DNA from: Rhodospirillales bacterium
Lineage (GTDB): Bacteria > Pseudomonadota > Alphaproteobacteria > Rhodospirillales > UBA2165
DNA: 35,580 nucleotides
Assembly: GCA_022823235.1 (NCBI GenBank)
Contig: JAJDXO010000015.1
Span: forward strand, 1-35,580
Reading direction: 5' to 3'
Shown here: positions 15,065-23,268 of the stretch, one piece after another
Position numbering within the stretch: the first letter of the stretch is position 1
How the letters are laid out: each line of letters opens with the position of its first letter
The notes under the pieces: model-generated
Told to the model about the DNA's origin: nothing
Databases searched by the model: none
The model's input: the letters and a program-made list of their open reading frames with translations, nothing else
Program-made: the position numbers and the translations under genes

Positions 15065-15937
15065 TTAGCCGAAATCGTAGAGCGCCGCGGGGTTGTCCAC
15101 GAGAATCTTCCTGATCATGGCGTCATCGAGGTCGAGCTCAAGGAGCCAATCCAGGATTTTGTCGTCATCGGGCATGGGGAAATCCCAGGTGCGGACGTGG
15201 GGCCAGTCCGAGCCCCAGATGATGCGGTCGGGACATTCACCGATGACGGCCCGGGCATAGGGAACAAGATCGCGCCACGGCGCCTCTTCGCGGGAATATC
15301 TGTACATGCCGCCGAGTTTCATCCACGCCCGGCCCGTGGCCGCCAATTCCATCAGCGCCTTGAAGCCGGGCTGGCCGAGGCCGTCTTCGGCCCTCCATCC
15401 CCGCCAGGCCAGGTGATCGACCACCACGTCGACGGGGAGCCGGCCGAGGAGGGGCGCCAACCGCAGCCACTGCTCCGGGTCCGAGGGCATGAACAGCATA
15501 TGCCAGCCGAGATCGGCGATCTTCGCGGCGAGCGCCGTGACGGTATCGGCGTCCACCTGATCGCCGAACAAAGGCGTGAGCCGGACGCCGCGGATGCCCC
15601 CTTTGTCCATCCGCTCCATGTCGGCCTTCGTCGCGCCGGCATCGAGAATGACGATTCCCCGGCCCCGTCCGTTCATCTCTGCGATCGCATCGAGGGTTAC
15701 CGCCGGATCCGTCCCGCTGACCGTGATATGGACGATGACCGCCCGGTCGAGCCCCATGACATCGAGAAAGCCCTTCATCATTTCCGAGGGCGCTTCCGGC
15801 GACGTGAACGTCCGTTCCGGCACCATGGGATACCTGCCGTAGGGGCCGACCACATGGATATGGGTATCGCAGGCGCCGGCCGGCGCAACGAGCCTGGGCC
15901 GGGCGGCCGGATTGGGTCCGGGACATTCGCGGGTCAT
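15065..15937 (-). CDS. Amidohydrolase 2 family protein, 2-pyrone-4,6-dicarboxylate lactonase-like
   Basis: This 290-residue TIM-barrel hydrolase has CDTHIHVVGPYGRYP near residue 23 (the HxH of the first strand), VVDHLAWRGW, and IIWGSDWPHVR with the conserved aspartate near the end. The order and the FGP/VGP-type context fit the LigI/PDC-lactonase branch of amidohydrolase 2, which opens or hydrolyses lactones and carboxylated ring products. The ATG at 15937 sits in TAGGAGAATTTCATG, where the RBS overlaps the stop region of the upstream Fe-S gene (9 nt gap), so the two are translationally coupled. It is the last gene of the left TTT-transporter operon. The substrate is unknown. Confidence 0.85.
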   Translation of the reverse strand: MTRECPGPNPAARPRLVAPAGACDTHIHVVGPYGRYPMVPERTFTSPEAPSEMMKGFLDVMGLDRAVIVHITVSGTDPAVTLDAIAEMNGRGRGIVILDAGATKADMERMDKGGIRGVRLTPLFGDQVDADTVTALAAKIADLGWHMLFMPSDPEQWLRLAPLLGRLPVDVVVDHLAWRGWRAEDGLGQPGFKALMELAATGRAWMKLGGMYRYSREEAPWRDLVPYARAVIGECPDRIIWGSDWPHVRTWDFPMPDDDKILDWLLELDLDDAMIRKILVDNPAALYDFG

Positions 15938-15946
15938 GAAATTCTC

Positions 15947-16909
15947 CTAGTCTTCCAGGTTGGGCGGCAACGGCGCGCCGTCCGGAAACCAGGCCGGCGT
16001 GCGGTAGCCGGCGGTTTTCCGATTGCCCATATATTCCTTGTAGAGCGCCTTGAGGGACGAGTCCCGGTTCTCCAGATGGACGTAGGGGCAGGCATCGACA
16101 CAGATGTGACAATACTCGGTCCGCAGCCGGGAGTACGGGTAGCAACGTTCCACATCGGTGATCCAGCGCCGGACGCCCTCGGTCACGACGGCCTCGTCCG
16201 GTATCGCCTCGCCCGGGCAATTGAGCGAGCAGATGTCGCAGTTCAGGCAGCGGTCCTGGACGCCGAAGATCAGCGGCCCGTTCTCCGCCAGCGGCAGGTC
16301 GGTGGTGACGAACCCCGGCCGGTGGCTCGCCCCGAATTCCGGATGAATGAGGCTGCCGTGCTTGCCCAGCTCGCCGAGGCCCGACCAGTACATGGCGGGG
16401 ATCGCCTGAATCTCGCCGCCGCCGTTGTGATGGGCGAGCGCCGGCCAGCCCATGCCGCGAATGGCGCGCGCCAGCTGATCGGCGATCTCGCAGCACCTGG
16501 TGTAGACCGAGAGGGCCTCGTACTCGATGGCGTAGGGGCCCCGCCGGGTGACGCCGTAATCCTCGGCGACGAGGAACGAGATCACGTACTCATGGGGCAG
16601 CTCCACCCCTTCATCGACCATGAACGGGCGCAGCCCGGCCGCCCCCGCCGCGTCGGCGCCGAGCTCGAGGCAGAGCGCCTCGATCTCCTTCGACATGGCT
16701 TGGGCGTCGGGGACCGGGCGCCGCCGGCCGGCAACCGGCTCCTCCCGGCATTCCGCCAGCTCCTTCCAGCGCCGCCGCAGCTTCCTGGTCTCCTCGCCCC
16801 GGTTCTCATAGAAGGCGATGGTATCGACCCCCATCCTTTCCATCACCTGGACGAGGAGCGGGTCCTTGAAACCGTGGTTCCGGCGCTTCGTGGTGCCGAC
16901 GACGGACAT
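15947..16909 (-). CDS. Reductive dehalogenase/QueG-like protein with two ferredoxin-type clusters
   Basis: A 320-residue protein with a C-terminal pair of Fe-S motifs: CLNCDICSLNCPGEAIPDE (CxxCxxCxxxCP) and a second set of C plus CHICVDACP, the arrangement of RdhA reductive dehalogenases and epoxyqueuosine reductase QueG. Upstream, YEALSVYTRCCEIADQLARAIRGMGWPALAHHN and AMYWSGLGELGKHGSLIHPEFG resemble the cobalamin-side fold of RdhA proteins. There is no twin-arginine signal and it is shorter than respiratory RdhA (about 450-500), so it is a cytoplasmic, non-respiratory type. QueG itself is less likely given the TTT-transporter operon context. GGAAGG precedes the ATG at 16909. Whether it binds cobalamin or removes a halide cannot be told from sequence alone; no cobalamin riboswitch fits in the 39-bp gap before it. 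Confidence 0.7.
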   Translation of the reverse strand: MSVVGTTKRRNHGFKDPLLVQVMERMGVDTIAFYENRGEETRKLRRRWKELAECREEPVAGRRRPVPDAQAMSKEIEALCLELGADAAGAAGLRPFMVDEGVELPHEYVISFLVAEDYGVTRRGPYAIEYEALSVYTRCCEIADQLARAIRGMGWPALAHHNGGGEIQAIPAMYWSGLGELGKHGSLIHPEFGASHRPGFVTTDLPLAENGPLIFGVQDRCLNCDICSLNCPGEAIPDEAVVTEGVRRWITDVERCYPYSRLRTEYCHICVDACPYVHLENRDSSLKALYKEYMGNRKTAGYRTPAWFPDGAPLPPNLED

Positions 16910-16948
16910 GGTGCTTCCTTCCCCGGGCCTTTGGCCATCCGGCGCCCG

Positions 16949-17800
16949 CTAGCCTTGCCGTTCCGCGTGCTCGGCCAGCATCAGCCTGGCGATTTCCGTC
17001 CGCGTGGTGACCCATGCAAACGGCGTGCGGGCGAGAATTTCCATCACCTTCAGGAACTGGATCGACCCGGCGATCCTTCCCGAGACGTGGGCATGGAAAC
17101 CCAAATCCAGGACCGTGGGCGGCGAGCCGATCTTCGGGTAGCCGTCCATGATATCGCCGACGATTTCGGGCAGCAGCATCAGCCGGTTGCCGTGGCGGAG
17201 GTGAAAGGCGAGGTCGTTGACCTCCATGTCATAGGGTATGCAGACCACGGGACCGGAGCTGGTCGGCTTGATTTTGGGCATGTCGCCGCTCATGTCGTCG
17301 GCATAGAATTGATAGCCGTTGGCCGCCATCAGCTCCTCGGTGTTGTCCGACAACATGCCGCGCGGCACCGCAAAGCCGAGCGGCCGCTCGCCCAGGACTT
17401 TCTCCTGCGCCTCGGCGCAGCGCTTCATCTCCCGGTCCTCTTCGTCGCGGTCCATGTAGCAAAGCAGCCGATGCTGGGTCCAACAGTGGGCCATGATTTC
17501 GTGGCCGCCGCCGTGTACCCGCCGCATCAGTTCGGGGCGCTCCTCGAACAGGATGCCGCTGGCATGACAGGAGAAGTTGTAACCGAAGGACTCGGCGATA
17601 TCCGCCAGCCGGTGGATACCGACGTTCAGCCCGTATTCGGCCCACTGCCGGGCCGCCGTATCGACGACGTCCTTGCGCAGCGGATTGCCGAACGGGGAAA
17701 CGCCGGGCGCGACGCCGTCCGGCCACCATTCCAGCGGGATATTGATGCAGACGGCCATGGGACGGTCTTCGGGCCATCCTTTGGGCAGCTTGGTGGTCAT
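16949..17800 (-). CDS. Polysaccharide deacetylase (NodB-homology) family protein, PuuE-like
   Basis: This 283-residue protein has the CE4/NodB fold. It opens with MAVCINIPLEWWPDG, carries HEIMAHCWTQHR (the metal-site HxxxxH region, about residues 100-111), then PLGFAVPRGMLSDNT and YQFYADD. The lack of a signal peptide and the pattern of the start are closer to cytoplasmic PuuE-type allantoinase/amidase members than to peptidoglycan or chitin deacetylases. It follows tctB by 33 bp with its own GAGGAA ribosome site, and precedes the RdhA-like gene, so it is likely co-transcribed with the transporter. A C-N bond hydrolysis on an imported small molecule is the plausible role. Confidence 0.82.
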   Translation of the reverse strand: MTTKLPKGWPEDRPMAVCINIPLEWWPDGVAPGVSPFGNPLRKDVVDTAARQWAEYGLNVGIHRLADIAESFGYNFSCHASGILFEERPELMRRVHGGGHEIMAHCWTQHRLLCYMDRDEEDREMKRCAEAQEKVLGERPLGFAVPRGMLSDNTEELMAANGYQFYADDMSGDMPKIKPTSSGPVVCIPYDMEVNDLAFHLRHGNRLMLLPEIVGDIMDGYPKIGSPPTVLDLGFHAHVSGRIAGSIQFLKVMEILARTPFAWVTTRTEIARLMLAEHAERQG

Positions 17801-17833
17801 TTGATGTTCCTCACTGGTAGAAGCCGGTTCCGC

Positions 17834-18313
17834 TCAGAGACCCAGCCAATCCATGATCAGGGGCCTGGGCATGAGGACCTCCATCACGTTGATCAGCAGT
17901 CCCCAAATGAATGCAAACAGAAGAACCGCGCCGAATATGGCGATCCACAGTTTCTCGCCCCGCAGCAGGATGTAGCCGAAGGCGAAAGCCGGCACCGCGA
18001 TGAGATGGCCGAAGATGAATACCCCAACCACGAGAACCAGGATGGCGACCGCCAGGGGTATGACCGTATGGATCTGTTCCCGGGTAAACGGCGGCTTGGT
18101 GGCGTTGGCGCCGGTTTCCTGCTCGATCTCGAGAGGGCCGGTGATGAACTGACGCGCGCCGTAGATCAGGACGCAGATCAGGATCAGTCCCGCCGCCGAG
18201 AACGGAAACAGCTGGTCCTGAAACGGGAAATCCCGGACGTCGGTGATGGCGAATACGCCCACCGCCAGGAAGAAGACCGTCAGCGCGATATCGACGATGC
18301 GGGCGCCGCTCAT
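17834..18313 (-). CDS. TTT transporter small membrane subunit (TctB family), left system
   Basis: This 159-residue protein has four hydrophobic segments (about 5-22, 33-52, 80-105, 125-150) and the layout of TctB, the small membrane subunit of tripartite tricarboxylate transporters. It overlaps the tctA stop by four bases (ATGA), which is standard translational coupling. Substrate specificity is set by the periplasmic TctC protein, not by this subunit. Confidence 0.85.
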   Translation of the reverse strand: MSGARIVDIALTVFFLAVGVFAITDVRDFPFQDQLFPFSAAGLILICVLIYGARQFITGPLEIEQETGANATKPPFTREQIHTVIPLAVAILVLVVGVFIFGHLIAVPAFAFGYILLRGEKLWIAIFGAVLLFAFIWGLLINVMEVLMPRPLIMDWLGL

Positions 18314-19866
18314 TCGTCATACCCCGATACTTTGACCCCCGATACTTTGGCCGGCGCGCCCGCCTTCCCATGCCGCTTGGCGCGGTAGTGGCGAAGCATG
18401 GGCGGAAAAAACACGCTGAGGAATATGACCAGCGCGATCACCCACACCAGGGGACGATTCCACAGCCAGGTGGCGCCGTGGAGGTCGAAGGACAGGAACA
18501 GGTATTTCTCGGCCAGCCCGCCCATGATCAGACCCATGATCAGGGGAACCCGGGGCCAATCCGTATGCTTGAAGAGGTAGCCCAGGAAGCCGAAGCACAG
18601 GAAGAGCGCGACGTCGCCGAACGACTGGTTGGCCATGGTCGCGCCGGTCAGCATGGTGCCGAGCACGATGGGAACCAGAATGGAGGCCCGCAAATAGCAA
18701 ATCAGGATCAGCCAGCGCTGCAGCACCAATGCGAGGACGGCGGCGATGATGTTGGCGACGACGATCACCCAGATCATGCCGAAGGTGACGTCGAGCTTGG
18801 AGGTGATCATGTCGGGGCCGGGGGTCAGGCCGAATATCAGGAATACCGAGAGGGTGAGCGCCATGCCGGCGTTTCCGGGAATGCCGAAGACCACCGTCGG
18901 GACGAGCGCGCCCGGCTTCTGGGCGGCGGTTCCGGCCTCGGGCGCGATGACGCCCCGTACATTGCCCTTGCCGTAGGAGGAGGGATCCTTGTCCGAGGCG
19001 ACGGCGGTGCCGTAGGCCAGCCACTCGGCGACCTGTCCGCCGAGCCCGGGGATGAAACCGGCGAGCGCCCCCAGCGTGGACGCCCTGATGATCAGCCACC
19101 AGTTCTTCAGGTTGTCGACCAGCCCCGCCCAGAGACCGGAGACCCGGGTATCGACCGTGGTCGCCGAGATGGTCGTTCCCCGGCGGGCCAGATCCAGCAC
19201 CTCGGGAATGGCGAACAAGCCAAGGACCACGGGTATCAGCGGGATGCCTTCCCACAGGTAGATGATCTCACCGGCGTAGCGCGGGGCGCCGATGGAGGTT
19301 TCCAGGGTGACCATGGCCAGCAGCAGGCCGAAGCCCGCCATGATCAGGCCGCGGGCCAGGGAATTCCCCGCCAGCGAACCGGCGAGCATCAGGCCGAGCA
19401 GGATGAGCATGAAGAATTCCGGCTGGCCGAAGGCGAAAATCACCGCCCGCAGGATGGGAAGCAGCAGTATGAACAGCCCGGCGGCGACGATGGTGCCGAA
19501 GATGCTGGCGTAATAGGACGCGCAAAGCGCCCGGCCCGCTTCGCCGCGCTTGGCCATGGGGTAGCCGTCGAGCGAAGTCGCCATGGCGGCGGACGTGCCG
19601 GGCACGCCCAGAATGACCGCCGGGATCGTATCGGTTTGGGTCACCACCGCGCTCATCCCCAAGAGGAACGCCACGCCGGTAATCGGCTCCATGGCAAGGG
19701 CGAAAGGGATCAGCAGGGCAAAGCCGATCAGCCCGCCCAGGCCCGGCACGAGGCCCAGGAACATGCCGACGCAGATGCCGATCATCATCATCGGGAAGAC
19801 CGGCCAGGAGAAGACATGGAACATGCCGGAGACGGCCGCGTTCAAAATGATTAGGGCTTCTTCCAT
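18310..19866 (-). CDS. TTT transporter large membrane subunit (TctA family), left system
   Basis: A 518-residue protein with about a dozen membrane segments. It has the TctA landmarks GLVPGLGGLIGF (residues 37-48), QTDTIPAVILGVPGTSAAMATSLDGYPMAKRGEAGRAL, and the second repeat GFIPGLGGQVAEWLAYG. It is strikingly similar to the plus-strand TctA at 23269-24789, so the two are close paralogues. GGTAGGAGAT lies directly before the ATG. It is separated from its periplasmic binding-protein gene by 125 bp that include a strong hairpin, so the membrane part is probably made at a lower level than TctC. Confidence 0.93.
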   Translation of the reverse strand: MEEALIILNAAVSGMFHVFSWPVFPMMMIGICVGMFLGLVPGLGGLIGFALLIPFALAMEPITGVAFLLGMSAVVTQTDTIPAVILGVPGTSAAMATSLDGYPMAKRGEAGRALCASYYASIFGTIVAAGLFILLLPILRAVIFAFGQPEFFMLILLGLMLAGSLAGNSLARGLIMAGFGLLLAMVTLETSIGAPRYAGEIIYLWEGIPLIPVVLGLFAIPEVLDLARRGTTISATTVDTRVSGLWAGLVDNLKNWWLIIRASTLGALAGFIPGLGGQVAEWLAYGTAVASDKDPSSYGKGNVRGVIAPEAGTAAQKPGALVPTVVFGIPGNAGMALTLSVFLIFGLTPGPDMITSKLDVTFGMIWVIVVANIIAAVLALVLQRWLILICYLRASILVPIVLGTMLTGATMANQSFGDVALFLCFGFLGYLFKHTDWPRVPLIMGLIMGGLAEKYLFLSFDLHGATWLWNRPLVWVIALVIFLSVFFPPMLRHYRAKRHGKAGAPAKVSGVKVSGYDE

Positions 19867-19939
19867 ATCTCCTACCGCCCTGTCGGGTTCGCCCGCGCGC
19901 CCGAACTAGGGGCCGAAATCAAGATGCCGCAAGACGAAA

Positions 19940-19971
19940 GAGGGGCCGGGCGATACCGGCCCGGGCCCCTC
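19940..19971 (-). promoter_or_regulatory. Hairpin between tctC and tctA (left system)
   Basis: GAGGGGCCGGGC...GCCCGGGCCCCTC can form a stem of about 12 bp with one bulge. In the direction of transcription it is followed by TTTCGTCTT, a poor T run. It is best read as a partial terminator or an mRNA 3'-end stabiliser that leaves tctC expressed above tctA-tctB. Confidence 0.6.
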
Positions 19972-19991
19972 CTGCTACCTATGAAATCCGG

Positions 19992-21125
19992 CTACTTCTT
20001 CTTTTTCTGCCGGGTTCCGATGATGAGTTGGTAACCCTCTCCGCCCGGCTGGAAGTAAGGTTCCTTGAGGGTGGCAAGGCCGTCATTCAGGTTCTTGCTG
20101 GCTTGGGCCCAGGGGACGTAGGCCAGGGGGAACCCGAACAATTTCGTGTGTTCGGCGATGAACGCCGGGTCCTTGGCCCCCTTGTCGACCGCCGTGCGCC
20201 ATGCATTGACGATAGCGGCATCCGTACCCGCGGGGAGGAAAAACCCCTTGGCGATCTGGTACATGCTCATCGCCGTCCGGAGCGCCTTGTAATCCTGGGT
20301 GCCCTTCGCGTTCGGCTTCAGCTTGAGATACAGCTCGTCCGCCGTCGGCACATCCTTGATCAGCGGGTCGCGCATGATGTTCCCGGCGGCATCGAGAGTT
20401 CCCATCTGATAGATCGGCTTGATGTTGAGGTCGGCATAGTTCTTCAGGTTCCGCATCCAGGCCTGCATGTAGATGTAGCCGAGATTCAGTTCCCCGCTGG
20501 CCAGCGCCTGGATGACCGTATCATTGCCCCGGAAACCGGTGACGACACGCACCGGGCTGCCGGCGGCCCGCCAGAGGATTTGGGCGGTCATGACGTTGAA
20601 GTTGCGGGACCGGGTGCCGAAACTCTGCTCGCCGGCCGAGGCGTTGACGCCGGATGCGTCCTGCGCCTTGGCCGATTTGCCGGCGATATGAACGTACACC
20701 GCCGCTTCGCCCGCGATGACCTTCATTGTGGAAATGTCGTATTTCACGCCCTTACGGCCGACCGAGTACGAAATAAAGGCCGGCAAATTGAGCATCGAAG
20801 CCGTCAAACCGTCGGGCTTGGCCGTGGCCGCGAAGAAGTTGGCCGCGGTCACGCCGCCGCCGCCGAACTTGGACTGCACCGTGATTTCCGGATTGCCCTT
20901 CAGGTTTTTGGATGCGTACTTCATCCACGTCTTCAGCGAGAGGACGGAATCGGCGCCCCGATGCGGGGTCAGGAAGGTGATTTTCTTGCCCGTGAAATCG
21001 GGTTCCGCGGCAAGGGCCGTCCCCGTCATGGTCATGGAACCGGCGGCAACGCCCGCCATCAAAACCGAGGCCGCCAGCGGCGCGGCGGACCCCTTAAGAG
21101 TCAAATTGTCGAAAAAACGTGCCAT
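19992..21125 (-). CDS. TTT transporter periplasmic binding protein (TctC/Bug family), left system
   Basis: This 377-residue secreted protein has a signal peptide at residues 1-40 (hydrophobic core after TLKGSAAPLAAS, ending ALAAEPDF). The mature start FTGKKITFLTPHRGADSVLSLKTW and FGGGGVTAANFFAATAKPDG match the Bug/TctC fold, in which the N-terminal loops hold a carboxylated ligand. The C-terminus is lysine-rich (RQKKKK), which is unusual. GGGGAG precedes the ATG. It is the first gene of the left operon, divergent from the CMD-type gene, and is only distantly similar to the right-hand TctC, so the two systems likely carry different substrates. Confidence 0.88.
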   Translation of the reverse strand: MARFFDNLTLKGSAAPLAASVLMAGVAAGSMTMTGTALAAEPDFTGKKITFLTPHRGADSVLSLKTWMKYASKNLKGNPEITVQSKFGGGGVTAANFFAATAKPDGLTASMLNLPAFISYSVGRKGVKYDISTMKVIAGEAAVYVHIAGKSAKAQDASGVNASAGEQSFGTRSRNFNVMTAQILWRAAGSPVRVVTGFRGNDTVIQALASGELNLGYIYMQAWMRNLKNYADLNIKPIYQMGTLDAAGNIMRDPLIKDVPTADELYLKLKPNAKGTQDYKALRTAMSMYQIAKGFFLPAGTDAAIVNAWRTAVDKGAKDPAFIAEHTKLFGFPLAYVPWAQASKNLNDGLATLKEPYFQPGGEGYQLIIGTRQKKKK

Positions 21126-21282
21126 CTGAATTGTCTCCCCAATAGAAATGCTGAATTACGATGAAGCCGGGCCGTATTCTTGTCGTTCGGCCTCGAATTG
21201 TTTCACGAAGCATCGGCGAGGCCGTCCGGCTTCAATGCTAGGGATGGAGACGAAAATTTTCAAATGCTAATGCCGTTTTTTG

Positions 21283-21301
21283 CCATACCTAGGGGTTATG
21301 G
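21283..21301. promoter_or_regulatory. Imperfect palindrome in the divergent control region
   Basis: CCATACC-TAGG-GGTTATGG lies in the 271-bp region between the two divergent TTT operons and is centrally placed for an operator. No regulator gene is adjacent, and no strong promoter hexamers stand out, so this is a weak suggestion. Nothing else is apparent in 21126-21396. Confidence 0.25.
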
Positions 21302-21396
21302 GAAATCAATGGCGTATCCCCGGCGAATTACGGAGAGTCAATCAATATGCTTCCGCACTCGCCTGTGCGATGCTTCGCGGGCAGGGAGGAACCGTC

Positions 21397-21942
21397 ATGA
21401 CCCGGATGCCGCAGTTGAAACGCGAAGAAATGAACGAGGAGCAAGGCGCCGTATACGACGAAATCGTCAACCGCGGCGGCCGGATCGGCGGCCCCTACGG
21501 GGCCTATATCCGCATTCCGCGCTTCATGAGGCTCAACCAGGAGATGGGGGATTACCTGCGCTCCAACGGCTTGCCGCCGAAACTTCGGCAACTCGCCGCC
21601 ATTCTCGCCATCCGGTTCTGGGGAGGCCGCTACGCCTGGGCGGCGAATGCCCGAAATGCCGTCAGCGAGGGCCTCGATCAGTCCATCGTAGACGCGATCA
21701 ACGAGCGCCGTCCGCCCGGGTTCGGCGACGATGACGAAAAAGCGGTCTACCAGGTGGTGACCGAGCTGCTGGAGACCAAGGGTCTCTCGGACGAGACCTA
21801 TGAGGCCGCCGAGCGGCGGTTCGGGCAGGAACACCTGGTCAACATAATCGTCACGGCGGGATTCTTCTCCATGGTCTGCATGACCACCAACAGCGTCCAG
21901 GTTTCTCCCCCGGACGACGCGGAGCAGGTGTTGATCGTCTGA
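21397..21942 (+). CDS. Carboxymuconolactone decarboxylase-type protein (AhpD-like fold)
   Basis: The frame is open from 21280, but the ATG at 21397 is preceded by AGGGAGGA with ideal spacing and gives 181 residues. The sequence is typical of the CMD/AhpD helical family as found in operons for small-molecule breakdown: FMRLNQEMGDYLRSNGLPPKLRQLAAILAIRFW, YAWAANARNAVSEGL and HLVNIIVTAGFFSMVCMTTN. The CxxC pair of AhpD is absent, so a peroxidase role is unlikely. It is the first gene of the right-hand operon, 184 bp before tctC. Lactone decarboxylation is possible but not shown. Confidence 0.85.
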   Translation: MTRMPQLKREEMNEEQGAVYDEIVNRGGRIGGPYGAYIRIPRFMRLNQEMGDYLRSNGLPPKLRQLAAILAIRFWGGRYAWAANARNAVSEGLDQSIVDAINERRPPGFGDDDEKAVYQVVTELLETKGLSDETYEAAERRFGQEHLVNIIVTAGFFSMVCMTTNSVQVSPPDDAEQVLIV

Positions 21943-22126
21943 GGGGACTTGGGCCGCCGGGTTCCGGAGGGCGCCGGTCCCGTCGACCGGCATTGGACGT
22001 CCAAATTGCCCATTCCTGAAAATTGGTTCACAATCGGCGATGGCCGGACGCAAGCGGTCCGGCGAAACAAAAAAATTCATCCGTCGCCGGCGACTACCCG
22101 CACAACAGGCTATTGGGAGGTTTACC

Positions 22127-23179
22127 ATGAAGAGCAGGTTTAATTTGGCTTTGGCCGCCTTGGTTGCCGGTTCGGCGACCCTCGGCTGGGCATTCGCCCC
22201 GAGCGACGCGAACGCGCAGGGCGTTTCGTTTAAGGGCAAGACGGTTTCCATCGTCGTCTTCTCACCGCCCGGCGCGCCGCCGGATCTGTGGTTCCGTCAG
22301 ATCGGGCCGTATCTCTCCAAGCATCTGCCCGGCAATCCGAAAGTCCGCTATATCAACAAGGGCGGCGGCGGTTCCGTGGTCGCCGCCAACTACACCTACA
22401 ATGCGCTGAAGCCCGACGGCACCAATATCGGCTCGTTCAACGCGCCGGGCGCCGCGGAATCGGTTCGCGGAAAGCGCAAGGTGCAGTTCGACACCTCGAA
22501 AATGTCGTTCATCGGCGCGCAGACCATCACCCGCATCGTCGGTTTCCGGGGGGATTCGGGCACCACGGACCTGAACAGCTTCGTCAAGGCCACCAAGAAG
22601 CACCTGGTCGGCCTTCAGGCCGCCGACACGCCCTACTACGAGGCGTTCTACCGGATCATGGGGATCGATTTTCAGGTGTTCTCCGCGTACCCGCGCTTCC
22701 GGCAACGGCTGCAGGCGTTGCGGACCGGTGAAATCAACACCACGCCCTTCGCCCACCTGACCTGGGTGCAGAATCTCAGCACCTACACGAAGTCGGATTT
22801 CCATGCGGTCTATCAGATGGGCTACATGGACGGCTCCGGTGAGATCGTCCCGGTTACGGTCGGCGGCATGGACAAGGTCCCGACGGGCCATTCCATCGTC
22901 AAGAAGCACAAGCCCAAGGCGGTCGGCAGCCGTGATTGGAAGATCATGACTTCGGTCGCCGCCGGTCAGGGCGTTGCCCGCGAAGTGTGGGCCCCGCCCG
23001 GCACCGACGCGAAATTTGTCGCGGCCTGGCGGAAGGCGTTCGTCGCCACGTCCAACGACGCCCAATACAAGGCCGACCATCAGAAGGCCTGGGGCGTTCC
23101 GATGAGCTGGATACCGGGAGACGTGGGCGAGCCCATCGTCAAGAAGTATCTCGACATGAACCGGCCCGGCGCCTTCTAG
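22127..23179 (+). CDS. TTT transporter periplasmic binding protein (TctC/Bug family), right system
   Basis: The ATG at 22127, after TTGGGAGGTTTACC, gives 350 residues starting with a clear signal peptide (MKSRFNLALAALVAGSATLG...ANA, cleavage about residue 30). FKGKTVSIVVFSPPGAPPDLWFRQIGPYL and NKGGGGSVVAANYTYNALKPDG are the ligand-loop regions of the Bug/TctC fold. The upstream in-frame extension to 22040 lacks a ribosome site and would bury the signal peptide. It belongs to the plus-strand operon with its own TctA and TctB. The ligand is unknown; a carboxylate is usual for the family. Confidence 0.9.
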   Translation: MKSRFNLALAALVAGSATLGWAFAPSDANAQGVSFKGKTVSIVVFSPPGAPPDLWFRQIGPYLSKHLPGNPKVRYINKGGGGSVVAANYTYNALKPDGTNIGSFNAPGAAESVRGKRKVQFDTSKMSFIGAQTITRIVGFRGDSGTTDLNSFVKATKKHLVGLQAADTPYYEAFYRIMGIDFQVFSAYPRFRQRLQALRTGEINTTPFAHLTWVQNLSTYTKSDFHAVYQMGYMDGSGEIVPVTVGGMDKVPTGHSIVKKHKPKAVGSRDWKIMTSVAAGQGVAREVWAPPGTDAKFVAAWRKAFVATSNDAQYKADHQKAWGVPMSWIPGDVGEPIVKKYLDMNRPGAF

Positions 23180-23212
23180 GCCGGACCGCCGCCCACGGGC
23201 GCCCGGCGCCGC

Positions 23213-23239
23213 GGCGCACACCGGCAGGCGGTGTGCGCC
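23213..23239 (+). promoter_or_regulatory. Hairpin between tctC and tctA (right system)
   Basis: GGCGCACACCG-gcagg-CGGTGTGCGCC is a perfect 11-bp stem with a 5-base loop, 33 bp after the tctC stop. No T run follows, so it looks like an mRNA-stabilising or attenuating structure, not a full terminator. It occupies the same place as the hairpin in the left system but has a different sequence. Confidence 0.65.
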
Positions 23240-23268
23240 GTCGCGCGTCGGGACGGGCATAACCGTTC

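Noticed and set aside
14984-18388. 1134-residue plus-strand frame opposite four minus-strand genes
   Set aside because: It runs antisense across several gene boundaries and carries no domain; the minus-strand genes all have motifs and ribosome sites.
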